A program made the translations under genes and the position numbers. From positions 122,568 to 186,567 of the forward strand of contig JAFZVZ010000006.1 in NCBI GenBank assembly GCA_017617545.1: a DNA stretch of 64,000 nt. The letters run 5' to 3'. Source of the stretch: Lachnospiraceae bacterium (GTDB lineage Bacteria > Bacillota > Clostridia > Lachnospirales > Lachnospiraceae). Under the pieces are notes generated by a model that made no database searches, was not told the DNA's origin, and was given only the letters and a program-made list of their open reading frames with translations. Positions 17,970 to 25,491 of this stretch are shown piece by piece; position 1 is the stretch's first letter, and each line of letters opens with the position of its first letter.

Positions 17970-19496
17970 TCATGAATTGAGGATCACGGCTTCGTTGTAC
18001 GATGCCTCCTGCGTGTGCAGGAAGATCGTAAAGCGCGTTCCGATCTCCGGACGGCTCTGCACCATGATGGTGCCGTGATGGCGGTTGATGATCCATTTTG
18101 CGATCGCGAGGCCGAGGCCTGTGCCGCCGGTCTTTGAGTTGCGCGCCGTATCCGAGCGGTAGAAGCGCTCGAAAATGTGCTCCACGTCGTGCGAGCTCAT
18201 GCCGACGCCGTTGTCCTGCACCGAGTAGAACGGGCGGAACTCCGAATTGATCCCGACGCGAAGCGTGATCGTGTCGCCGACGGTCGTGTATTTGGCGGCG
18301 TTGTCGACAAGGATGCGGATGGACTGCTTGAGCATCGCCGCGTCCCCGTAGCAGAGGACCTCACCTCCGTTGTCCGTGACAAACTCGTACTTGTGGTTCT
18401 TGTCGATCATCTCGGACTCTTCGTACACTTCCTTCATGATGGACGAAAGCGACATTTGCTGCAGCGTCAGCTGCTGGCGTCCGGAATCACCGCGCGCTAA
18501 GAACAGCAGCTGTTCCACGAGCGTGTTCATATGGTCGGACTCGCTGCGGATCGCGGAGATCGCCTCCTCGAGGATGCTCTTGTCCTCCTTGCCCCAGCGG
18601 TCAAGCATGTCCGCGTAACCCTTGATGACGGCGATCGGCGTGCGAAGCTCGTGCGAAGCGTCGCTCACGAAGCGGGTCTGCTGGCGGGCCGCGTCACGCA
18701 TGCGGTCGATCAGGTCATTTAGCGCGTGTTCGATGCCGGTCAGCTCGCGGTCGTTCGTGCGGACGTGATCCGACGGGGATTCCGCGTCCACGTGGCTGAT
18801 CGCGTACGTCAGGTTCTGCAGCTTCTCCTCGTTCCACTGCGCGTCGCTGATGCTCTGTGCAGCCTCCGCCATCTGACGGAGCGGCTTCAGCCGTCTCCGG
18901 ATCGGGAACCGGTCAAAGCAGATGACACGCAACAGCGACAGAAGCTCAAACGCGCCGAGCACAACAAGCACCTGCACAGCCGCCGGAAAAGCGGACCCCG
19001 GCGTCATCACGAGCGTTCCGTTGCGCCCCTCGATCGTGACGATCAGGTTTTCGTACGTGCCCGCAAGATCAAAATCCTTTATCTGACTCAGCGAGATCCC
19101 CGCCTTCTTCGCCTCGAAGTGCACATAGGCCGCGCACGTCGTGACGATCAGGATCAGATTCAGCCAGAAATACCCGAAAAACATGCGGCGGATCACCATC
19201 CGGTGCAGCTTCCCCGCGATCGAACCGGCTCTCTTCTTCGGCTCTCTCTCCGCCTTTGACTTGTTCGAAGGGGGTACATTTTTCGGCGAATTTCCGCCGG
19301 AGTTCCCCGGTCCCGTGTACACAGGCGTCTGGCCCTGCCACCCGGCGAGTGCCGTGTTCACCTGCGTCGTCCTCTCCAGGACGGCGGGAACCGTCTCCGG
19401 GACGCCGCCCATCCAGGTGCCGGAAGGCGCATTTAACAGCATCTCACCCGTCACTCCCGCAGGCTCCGGTGAAATTGTTCTATTCCTTCTTCTCAT
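17970..19496 (-). CDS. Membrane sensor histidine kinase (HisKA type)
   Basis: A 508-residue sensor kinase paired with the response regulator upstream. Residues 1-95 are a long cytoplasmic Gly/Pro-rich extension not typical of the family. Two membrane helices (about 105-125 and 170-193) flank a small outer loop of about 45 residues, then a HAMP-like segment. The phosphorylated His is H282 in FVSDASHELRTPIAVIKGY. The ATPase domain shows N-box ILVDNAAKYT, G1 DNGVGM, F-box FERFYR and G2 GGTGLGLAIAK. GAGG precedes the ATG. The small sensory loop recalls kinases that sense membrane or envelope stress; the signal is unknown. Confidence 0.9.
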   Translation of the reverse strand: MRRRNRTISPEPAGVTGEMLLNAPSGTWMGGVPETVPAVLERTTQVNTALAGWQGQTPVYTGPGNSGGNSPKNVPPSNKSKAEREPKKRAGSIAGKLHRMVIRRMFFGYFWLNLILIVTTCAAYVHFEAKKAGISLSQIKDFDLAGTYENLIVTIEGRNGTLVMTPGSAFPAAVQVLVVLGAFELLSLLRVICFDRFPIRRRLKPLRQMAEAAQSISDAQWNEEKLQNLTYAISHVDAESPSDHVRTNDRELTGIEHALNDLIDRMRDAARQQTRFVSDASHELRTPIAVIKGYADMLDRWGKEDKSILEEAISAIRSESDHMNTLVEQLLFLARGDSGRQQLTLQQMSLSSIMKEVYEESEMIDKNHKYEFVTDNGGEVLCYGDAAMLKQSIRILVDNAAKYTTVGDTITLRVGINSEFRPFYSVQDNGVGMSSHDVEHIFERFYRSDTARNSKTGGTGLGLAIAKWIINRHHGTIMVQSRPEIGTRFTIFLHTQEASYNEAVILNS

Positions 19497-19534
19497 ATCC
19501 GTTCCTCAACTCCGGGCTTTTTGTCCGGAAACAG

Positions 19535-20218
19535 TCATTCATCCTTGATCACGTATCCGACACCGCGGACCGTCTGGATCATGTGGACGCCGAAGCGCTC
19601 ATCGATCTTCGACCGCAGGTAGCGGATGTATACGTCGATGACATTGGTTTCACCGACGTAGTCGTAGCCGCACACCTTCTGCAGGAGCGTGTCGCGCCCG
19701 AGCACGATGTTGCGGTTCGTAAGCAGAAGCACCAAAAGGTCAAACTCTCGCTTCGACAGTTCGATCGCGGTTCCTCCGTAGGTCGCGGAGTACGCCGCGG
19801 GGTCAACCGTGAGGTCGTGCCACACCAGCTTGCTGCTGTCATCCTTCTCCGTCGTTCCCTTCTTCTTGAGCGCGACACGGATGCGTGCCAGAAGCTCCTC
19901 TATGGCAAACGGTTTCGTCACGTAGTCGTCCGCCCCGAGATCCAGGCCGGACACCTTATCCATCACGGAATCTCTCGCCGTCAGCAGGATCACCGGCACT
20001 TCCGATGTCTTGCGCAGGCGACGCAGAACCTCAAGTCCGTTCAATTCCGGCAACATGATGTCGAGCAGCACGATATCGTACTCCCCGCTCTCCGCCTTCG
20101 TCAGACCGGTCCGGCCGTCCGCGGCCTTGTCGGTCACATACCCCTCGTGCCGGAGCTCCAGCTCGACGAATCTCGCGATCTGCTCCTCGTCCTCCACGAT
20201 CAGTACTCTTGTTGCCAT
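19535..20218 (-). CDS. OmpR-family response regulator
   Basis: A 227-residue DNA-binding response regulator. The receiver domain has the acidic pair near residues 10-12, phosphoacceptor D53 in VLLDIMLPELNG, and the K of YVTKPF. The C-terminal winged helix shows ELSKREFDLLVLLLTNR and RTVRGVGYVI-like ends. It lies 38 bp upstream of its histidine kinase and is the first gene of the operon. GGGAGG precedes the ATG. Its 240-bp leader contains the twin hairpin described separately. Candidate targets include the TTACA repeats at 8203-8240. Confidence 0.93.
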   Translation of the reverse strand: MATRVLIVEDEEQIARFVELELRHEGYVTDKAADGRTGLTKAESGEYDIVLLDIMLPELNGLEVLRRLRKTSEVPVILLTARDSVMDKVSGLDLGADDYVTKPFAIEELLARIRVALKKKGTTEKDDSSKLVWHDLTVDPAAYSATYGGTAIELSKREFDLLVLLLTNRNIVLGRDTLLQKVCGYDYVGETNVIDVYIRYLRSKIDERFGVHMIQTVRGVGYVIKDE

Positions 20219-20278
20219 GTTGCCTCCCTTTATCGGAAAATGCGCGTCCGCATCTCCGAAACTGTTTTATGTCAGTTT

Positions 20279-20362
20279 CAGGCGTCCTGTGCTCACCACC
20301 GTGGGACGCCTGTTGCTTTTGTATGATCCGGGTGCCCTGTGCTCACCACCGTGGGGCACCCG
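20279..20362. repeat. Twin hairpins with identical loops and covarying stems
   Basis: Two perfect 9-bp stems lie exactly 50 bp apart: CAGGCGTCC/GGACGCCTG (20279-20312) and CGGGTGCCC/GGGCACCCG (20329-20362). Both enclose the same 16-nt loop TGTGCTCACCACCGTG. The stems differ but stay paired while the loops are unchanged, so selection for structure is likely. The element sits between a DUF4342 gene and the response regulator, all on the minus strand, thus in the leader of the latter or the tail of the former. No known RNA family is recognised. Confidence 0.7.
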
Positions 20363-20461
20363 CATTTTCCTCTTTATATTGCCGCAGGGGTTCAAAACCT
20401 CAATCCTGCGTTACCGTATAACTTCAATTCCTCAACGCACCTGTAAATCTCTCGTTCCCGA

Positions 20462-21082
20462 TCAGAACTCGCCGCCTTCGCCGCCGTTGCCGCCGTTGCT
20501 GCCTGCGCCGGGAGCACCTGCTGCGCCGTTGCCTGCGTTCGCACCGTTCGCGCCGTCGTCGCCTGCGAGGTTCTTCTTGATGTCACGAGCTACATTGTAG
20601 CAGCCTTCCGCTGCAGCGTTGCCGATGTTGTTGTCCTTGAGATCCGGACCCGTAAAATGATAGTTGTAATCGAAGAAGAGGCCTACCACCAGGAGCGCTA
20701 CGATCACTGCAAGCGCCGGAGTGAAGAGTGCGATCACGAAGATCGTAAGCGGTACGCGGAAGCTCGTCTCACCGTTCTTGCGAACTTCCATGTAGTTGTT
20801 CATACCCTTCTTCAACACGCCTACGAACCAGCGTCCGAAGCGCTTCACAGCCTCGCCGAAGCTCTCGCTCGCGTGTCTGTTGTTCTCCGACTTCACCGTT
20901 CTCTCCGGTCCGGGGATCTCCGTGTAGAAACCGCCGCTCGGGGTTCTCACGCGCCCTAACGCCTCGAGGTAGAGCGCTGCGTCGAGGATGTCGTCGCCGC
21001 ATGCGCGGAGCGCGTCATCCGCTTCCTTCTCGCTCACATTCATTTTCAGGCAAAGCTTCTGAATTTTCTCTGTTCTTTCCAT
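20462..21082 (-). CDS. DUF4342-like membrane protein with UBA-like N-terminus
   Basis: A 206-residue protein. Residues 1-50 resemble a UBA-like domain (VSEKEADDALRACGDDILDAALYLE), as in bacterial DUF4342 proteins. Then follows YMEVRKNGETSFRVPLTIFV and a membrane helix of about 25 residues, the DUF4342 hallmark, and a Gly/Asn/Ala-rich tail (about 40 residues, GANGANAGNGAAG type). Function unknown; proteins of this kind occur widely in Clostridia. ATG at 21082 is chosen over a GTG nine bases upstream because GGAAAGG is spaced correctly for it. The gene is upstream of and co-directional with the two-component operon, about 240 bp away. Confidence 0.7.
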   Translation of the reverse strand: MERTEKIQKLCLKMNVSEKEADDALRACGDDILDAALYLEALGRVRTPSGGFYTEIPGPERTVKSENNRHASESFGEAVKRFGRWFVGVLKKGMNNYMEVRKNGETSFRVPLTIFVIALFTPALAVIVALLVVGLFFDYNYHFTGPDLKDNNIGNAAAEGCYNVARDIKKNLAGDDGANGANAGNGAAGAPGAGSNGGNGGEGGEF

Positions 21083-21120
21083 GTTGTACACCTTTCCGCC
21101 TTTTGGCTTTCGTTTTTATC

Positions 21121-21180
21121 CGGTATGATCTTCTCCGCGCCACACAAGCGCGTTCTCTTGTTTACGAGCTCATCATACCG
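21121..21180 (-). promoter_or_regulatory. Structured leader of the DUF4342-like gene
   Basis: CGGTATGAT (21121-21129) pairs with ATCATACCG (21172-21180), enclosing an inner hairpin CGCGC/GCGCG at 21136-21152. This 60-bp double hairpin begins about 40 bp before the start codon. It may be an RNA element or a protein-binding palindrome; no family recognised. Confidence 0.4.
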
Positions 21181-21317
21181 CCCGAAGCTTAAATAAAAAG
21201 GGGAGAAAGATTAAGGTTAGGTTAATTCATCGATGGATATTATACCACATCTGCCATTTTTCACCCACTATTTCTTTAAAATAGGGAAAATGAGGGGATT
21301 TTCCGTGTTTTTTACCT

Positions 21318-21511
21318 ATTTGTTTCCATATTGTTTACAAAATGTTCTTTTCCCGAAAATACTTTGCTCATATTTGTACGATATAATTCAGTCAGAAGCA
21401 AAGGGAAAGACAAAGCTTCAACCGAACAAGCCTATTCATATTTTTCATATAATATCAGCCCGGTAAGCCAAAACTTACTCGGGCTTCTCCTCTTTCTTGG
21501 GGAGTTTTTTT
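21318..21511 (+). repeat. Duplicated 194-bp segment, copy A (holds a small-RNA gene)
   Basis: Starts at ATTTGTTTCC and ends in a T-run. Copy B lies at 21929-22122 in the same orientation. The distal 118 bp differ at only about two positions; the proximal 65 bp (promoter region) are more diverged but keep identical spacing. The 1.1-kb gene-poor stretch 21083-22199 consists mainly of these copies, the fragment 21545-21790 and an inverted repeat (CCCGGCA/TGCCGGG arms, about 21837-21891). Confidence 0.8.
21394..21511 (+). ncRNA. Putative small RNA, copy A
   Basis: A -10 TATAAT at 21382-21387 precedes a transcript of about 118 nt without a start codon or ribosome binding site. It has an A-rich 5' half, a strong hairpin GCCCGGTAAG/CTTACTCGGGC (21458-21484, one bulged T), and a terminator CTCCTC-TTTCTT-GGGGAG followed by seven T (21487-21511). 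A second copy with the same layout follows 611 bp later. The anti-Shine-Dalgarno-like CUCCUC in the terminator arm could pair with mRNA ribosome binding sites; that is inference. Confidence 0.6.
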
Positions 21512-21544
21512 ATGCCCGGATTTGTGAACGCGATATCCGCTCCG

Positions 21545-21790
21545 TCACTCGAAGTACCACGGATCACACACGAACGGGATTTTCCCGCCGTACCTCTCCC
21601 GGTAGTATTCGACATCCTCCGCGCTGCTGAACACAACACTGTCGATCGCATCCGCCGGGATGGACGTCGCGCACATGATCTCGCACTGAATTTTGGATCT
21701 CCGGAGTTTCCGATCGGTGAAGCTGTAATCAAACATCCCCAGGAAATCAAGAACAGTGTATCCGGCGCGCTCTCTTTCGGGCCCGTTCAA
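21545..21790 (-). pseudogene. 81-codon open frame, probably a gene remnant
   Basis: An open frame of 81 codons that has normal G+C-rich codon use for this genome and a protein-like composition (ends CDPWYFE before TGA), but no ATG start (first usable codon TTG) and no clear ribosome binding site. It lies between the two small-RNA copies and opposite in direction. I do not recognise the family. It most resembles the C-terminal piece of a lost gene, but a real small protein cannot be excluded. Confidence 0.35.
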
Positions 21791-21928
21791 ATCCTAACAC
21801 GGCTTTCGAAAACGCCGTACATTTCACGGCAAAAGGCCCGGCAGCACCGCGAATGCCCTTATTTTATCGGGCTTTTGCAGCGTTGCCGGGTCCCCCGTCG
21901 ACACAGTCACTTATTTCAAAATCTTCTG

Positions 21929-22122
21929 ATTTGTTTCCAAATTATTTACAAATAGTTTTATTTTATGACAAACTCTGCTCATATATGTACGGTATACTTC
22001 AGTCAGAAGCAAAGGGAAAGACAAAGCTTCAACCTAACAAAGCCTATTCATATTTTTCATATAATATCAGCCCGGTAAGCCAAAACTTACTCGGGCTTCT
22101 CCTCTTTCTTGGGGAGTTTTTT
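21929..22122 (+). repeat. Duplicated 194-bp segment, copy B (holds a small-RNA gene)
   Basis: Partner of the segment at 21318-21511. The distance from ATTTGTTTCC to the -10 is 64 bp in both copies, so the promoter region was kept as a unit. Confidence 0.8.
22005..22122 (+). ncRNA. Putative small RNA, copy B
   Basis: -10 TATACT at 21993-21998, hairpin at 22070-22096 and terminator stem 22099-22116 with six T. The transcribed part is almost identical to copy A (CCTAACAAAG in place of CCGAACAAG). No open frame is shared by the two copies, which argues for RNA function. Confidence 0.6.
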
Positions 22123-22140
22123 CGTTTATAAGCAAAAAGA

Positions 22141-22174
22141 AACGCATCCGGCCGGGTTTACCGGTCAGATGCGT
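22141..22174. terminator. Terminator of the dehydratase-like gene
   Basis: ACGCATC/GATGCGT arms with an inner CCGG/CCGG pairing; T-rich on both sides, so it can act in both directions. It lies just after the stop codon at 22200. Confidence 0.75.
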
Positions 22175-22199
22175 TTTTGTTTTTGTTTCGATTGTTCCG

Positions 22200-23411
22200 T
22201 TATTTCGGCAGCTTCTGGTCGATCAGCATGCTGATGCGGTTGAAGTAGTTCAGCTTCAGTCCGGAGGAGTCTGTCTCCACGACCGTGATCGCCGCCTTCG
22301 GGAACGCGCGCCGCAGGTTCGGGTAGACGCCGCGGCCGGCGCAGACGTTGGCCATGCAGCCGAACGGGGCGATGCAGAGAATTTTCCGAATGCCGTGCTT
22401 GATGTAATCGATCGTCTCCGCGCCGAGGAGCCAGCCGTCGCCGACCGTGAGGTTGTGCGACACGAGCCCGCGGGAGTTTTTGTCCATCGTCTTGTAGCGG
22501 CTCAGGCAGTGGAAGCCGTTCCGGCGCAGCGCGAGGATCATCTCGTCCTGCACGTACATCATCAGCCGCTTCGCCGCCTCGAAGCCGACGCGCTCCGCGT
22601 TCCACTTCTTCGGCTTGTGCGAATCAATATAGTAGAGACCGTACCACGACGCTCCGTTCACATGCGCCTCGCAGCCCTGTTCCTCGATGTAATTGATGAC
22701 GTTCCAGTTGCCGAGCGCGCAGTATTTTACGTAAAATTCTGCCGCAAGCCCGATGATCTGCCTCTTCTCGTCCCTCTGCGGGATCTCGCGGAACGATTTC
22801 GCGATGCGCTCGAAGTTTTTCTTCATATGATGAAGCGTCAGGTGCTTTCCGAGCCGAAGGTCTGTCGACAGCTCCTTCATCCAGCGCTTGCACAGCGCGT
22901 CCGTGTCGCCCTTGTTCACCTCGTACGGGCGCGTCTGGTTTGTGCACAGCAGCAAAATGTCGCCGTAGAACAGTCCGAACAATCCGCGGATCGCCGTGTC
23001 AAGTGTGATCGGGAACGAGATCTCGTCGCAGACGTGGCGCACGTTGATCGTCATCACGCGCACGTCCTCGAAGTGCGAGTTGCGCAGCGACCGCTGCATC
23101 AGCCCGATGTAGCATGCACCGCGGCACGCGTCGCCGGCCGTCGGCATCAGGATGAACGTCTTCTTCGGATCGTACTTGCCGCTCCGAAGAGCGCGCACCA
23201 CCTGCCCCGTCATCAGCACGAACGGATAACAGATGTCATAGTTCACATATTTGAGGCCTTCCTCGCGCACCAAAAACTCATCGTCGTCCTCGAGCGGAAC
23301 GCACCGGTAGCCCTTCGTCCAGAACATGAACCGCAGAAGCGGAAAATGCATGTCCAGCGTCGCCGGGATCAGGATCGTATTTTCCTCCCGGTTGCTTTTG
23401 ATCTTATACAT
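22200..23411 (-). CDS. 2-hydroxyacyl-CoA dehydratase/activase D-component-like protein
   Basis: A 403-residue protein resembling the C-terminal component of the large BcrAD/HgdC-type CoA-dehydratase activase proteins. It has conserved Cys clusters CYPF near residue 62, CRGACY near 97 and GCMANVC near 350, plausible Fe-S ligands. In most Clostridia this region is fused to, or beside, an ASKHA-type ATPase activator. Here neither the ATPase part nor dehydratase subunits are adjacent: the neighbours are a small-RNA pair and divergent upp. The exact reaction is therefore unknown. It has its own promoter and terminator. Confidence 0.65.
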   Translation of the reverse strand: MYKIKSNREENTILIPATLDMHFPLLRFMFWTKGYRCVPLEDDDEFLVREEGLKYVNYDICYPFVLMTGQVVRALRSGKYDPKKTFILMPTAGDACRGACYIGLMQRSLRNSHFEDVRVMTINVRHVCDEISFPITLDTAIRGLFGLFYGDILLLCTNQTRPYEVNKGDTDALCKRWMKELSTDLRLGKHLTLHHMKKNFERIAKSFREIPQRDEKRQIIGLAAEFYVKYCALGNWNVINYIEEQGCEAHVNGASWYGLYYIDSHKPKKWNAERVGFEAAKRLMMYVQDEMILALRRNGFHCLSRYKTMDKNSRGLVSHNLTVGDGWLLGAETIDYIKHGIRKILCIAPFGCMANVCAGRGVYPNLRRAFPKAAITVVETDSSGLKLNYFNRISMLIDQKLPK

Positions 23412-23458
23412 GATTACCCCCCGTAACCCGCGCCTTCCCCTGCGCGGTCTGTTCTATT

Positions 23459-23487
23459 ATCATATTCTCTGCGGGCAAAAAAGTCAA
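23459..23487 (-). promoter_or_regulatory. Promoter of the dehydratase-like gene
   Basis: Minus strand TTGACT (23482-23487), 17-nt spacer, TATGAT (23459-23464). Confidence 0.75.
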
Positions 23488-23561
23488 TAAAAGGCGATCC
23501 TGCCGGAACAGCAGGACCATTTTCCGGGTACGAATTTCACATTTTCCGGGGCTCTTTGCTT

Positions 23562-23590
23562 TTGACTTTTCCGCCCGCGGGTAGTATAAT
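23562..23590 (+). promoter_or_regulatory. Promoter of upp
   Basis: TTGACT (23562-23567), 17-nt spacer, perfect TATAAT (23585-23590). The leader is about 45 nt with AGGAGGAAGG before the ATG. No PyrR- or uracil-type attenuator is apparent. Confidence 0.85.
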
Positions 23591-23642
23591 AAGCAAGGTG
23601 CGGACGACCGCGCCGATTCAACGATTCAGGAGGAAGGATACG

Positions 23643-24272
23643 ATGGGTAAAGTTGTGATCATGGACCATCCGCTGCTGCAGCACAAGATCGGCATCATGC
23701 GGATGAAAGAGACTTCTACGAAGGATTTTCGCGACCTGGTCAACGAGGTTGCGATGCTGATATACTACGAGGCGAGCCGCGATCTTCCGCTCGCGGACAA
23801 GGAGATTGAGACGCCGCTGTGCAAGACGACGGTGAAGGAGATCGCGGGCAAGAAGCTCTGCGTTGTTCCGATCCTGCGCGCCGGCATCGGCCTGTGCGAC
23901 GGTATTCTCCGCATGAACCCGAACGCCAAGGTAGGCCACATCGGTCTCTACCGCGACGAGCAGACGCTCGAGCCGCACGAATATTTCTGCAAGATGCCTC
24001 ACGACGCAGCGGAGCGCGACATCTTCGTCGTCGACCCGATGCTCGCAACCGGCGGTTCCGCGATCGCCGCGATCGACATGCTCAAGAAGCGCGGCATCAA
24101 CCGCATCCGCTTCCTGTGCCTGATCGCTGCTCCGGAAGGACTTGAGGCACTGCGCAAGGCTCATCCCGATGTCGACATCTACATCGGCGCGATGGACGAG
24201 CGCCTCAACGAAAACGGCTACATCCTGCCGGGCCTCGGCGACGCCGGAGACAGAATTTTCGGTACGAAATAA
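23643..24272 (+). CDS. upp: Uracil phosphoribosyltransferase
   Basis: Salvages uracil with PRPP to UMP in the cytosol. The 209-residue length is normal. Landmarks are the N-terminal [14 protein letters not shown], the segment [14 protein letters not shown], the PRPP-binding loop [12 protein letters not shown] (about residues 128-139) and the uracil-binding end [18 protein letters not shown]. The ATG at 23643 follows AGGAGG; the frame is open upstream only by chance, across the promoter. Monocistronic with its own promoter and terminator. Confidence 0.97.
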   Translation: MGKVVIMDHPLLQHKIGIMRMKETSTKDFRDLVNEVAMLIYYEASRDLPLADKEIETPLCKTTVKEIAGKKLCVVPILRAGIGLCDGILRMNPNAKVGHIGLYRDEQTLEPHEYFCKMPHDAAERDIFVVDPMLATGGSAIAAIDMLKKRGINRIRFLCLIAAPEGLEALRKAHPDVDIYIGAMDERLNENGYILPGLGDAGDRIFGTK

Positions 24273-24287
24273 TCAAGTCAAACAAAG

Positions 24288-24320
24288 AACGGCATCCTTC
24301 CGCGGAAGGGTGCCGTTTTC
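24288..24320 (+). terminator. Terminator of upp
   Basis: AACGGCATCCTTC and GAAGGGTGCCGTT pair (one G-T wobble) around CGCG, followed by a T-rich tail. A CGGAAAAT octamer follows at 24328. Confidence 0.88.
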
Positions 24321-24351
24321 TTTTGTTCGGAAAATGTTGTTTATCGGCAGT

Positions 24352-25479
24352 TTAGTGTCCGACAATATCGATCACAACATATTCGGATTTGGTTCCCGTC
24401 TTGTAATCGATCTCCCAGTCCGAGATGCCCGAGGTCACGATAAATGTCGTGTTGTCGCGGATCTCCTTCCCGTAGACGGCGTCGTTGGCTCCCATCAGCC
24501 GTCCGACCGGTCCGAGCGGGATCAGCTGCCCGCCGTGGGTGTGCCCCGAGAGCACGAGGTCGACGCCCGACGCGGCCTCCGCCGCGTAATCGTTGGGCTG
24601 GTGATCGATCACGATCATGTAGCGGCTCTTGTCGAGTTCCTTCGTGATCTCCTCCATGGACATCCGCTTCTTCGAGGAATTCTTCCTCTCGCCCTCGTTG
24701 CGGTCCATGCGTCCGATGATGTACACCTCATCGAGGATCGAAACGACCTCATCCTCCAGCACCGTGACGCTGTTGTTCGTAAGCTCTGTCTCTAACTCTT
24801 CGGGCGTATACCCGCGCGAGTTGTAATACCCCTTGTCGTGGTTTCCGTAGGAATAAAACACGCCGTAGGTCGTCTGTAAGCTGCCAAGCGCCCGGCACGC
24901 CGCGATCATGTCCTCGCGCGTCGTGGAATCGTCCACAAAATCACCCGCAAAGATGACGATGTCCGGATGTTCCGCCTGGATCTTCTGCATATACTCCGCG
25001 AACCCGGCTCCGTCAAACGTCGTGCCCACATGCGAATCCGCGATCAGCACGACGCGCAGCTTTCCGTTCGGAAGCGACTTGTCCGTCGTCAGCTCGTACC
25101 CGGTGCGGTCCACATGGAACGCGTTGTACCGTCCGATCGCGAGATACACCGCGCAGACCAGAAGGACAATGATGCCCGTCCAATAGACGCGGGATTGTCC
25201 TTCGCCGCTCTTCTTCGTCACCTTGCGGACGATCATCGTCACAAGGTCGCCGATCAGCCAGAACGCCGCCAGGTGAAGCAAAATGATCACGGCGTTCACG
25301 GTCTCAAACAAGCCGTAGACCGCAAACCCCACAAGAGGTATGCACGCCAGCAGGCGCTGCAGCCACACGCGCTCGCCCGCGACGGCACGCACGATCCCGA
25401 AGCGCCGGAAACGGCTCACGAGATAGATGGCTCCGACGATCGCCATCACGACCGCCCCGCCAAGTATAAAAAACCACAT
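24352..25479 (-). CDS. Membrane-anchored metallophosphoesterase (YkuE/YaeI-like), paralogue 1
   Basis: A 375-residue protein with four N-terminal membrane helices (to about residue 117) and a calcineurin-like phosphoesterase domain. All metal-binding motifs are present: ADSHVG (about 147), GDFVDD, GNHDKG, DHQPND and SGHTHGGQ. Relatives act on lipid or nucleotide phosphodiesters at the membrane; the substrate here is unknown. It is paralogous to the gene at 31431-32561 with the same layout. It starts 12 bp after the large surface protein gene on the same strand and is probably cotranscribed with it. Confidence 0.88.
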   Translation of the reverse strand: MWFFILGGAVVMAIVGAIYLVSRFRRFGIVRAVAGERVWLQRLLACIPLVGFAVYGLFETVNAVIILLHLAAFWLIGDLVTMIVRKVTKKSGEGQSRVYWTGIIVLLVCAVYLAIGRYNAFHVDRTGYELTTDKSLPNGKLRVVLIADSHVGTTFDGAGFAEYMQKIQAEHPDIVIFAGDFVDDSTTREDMIAACRALGSLQTTYGVFYSYGNHDKGYYNSRGYTPEELETELTNNSVTVLEDEVVSILDEVYIIGRMDRNEGERKNSSKKRMSMEEITKELDKSRYMIVIDHQPNDYAAEAASGVDLVLSGHTHGGQLIPLGPVGRLMGANDAVYGKEIRDNTTFIVTSGISDWEIDYKTGTKSEYVVIDIVGH

Positions 25480-25491
25480 AACCGATACCTT

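Noticed and set aside
20279-20320. Plain intrinsic terminators
   Set aside because: No plus-strand gene ends there, the T-runs are interrupted, and the identical loops argue for something more specific.
20279-20362. Mini-ykkC (guanidine-II) riboswitch
   Set aside because: That class also has tandem hairpins, but its loops are short ACGR tetraloops. Here the loops are 16 nt without that motif, and no guanidine-related gene follows.
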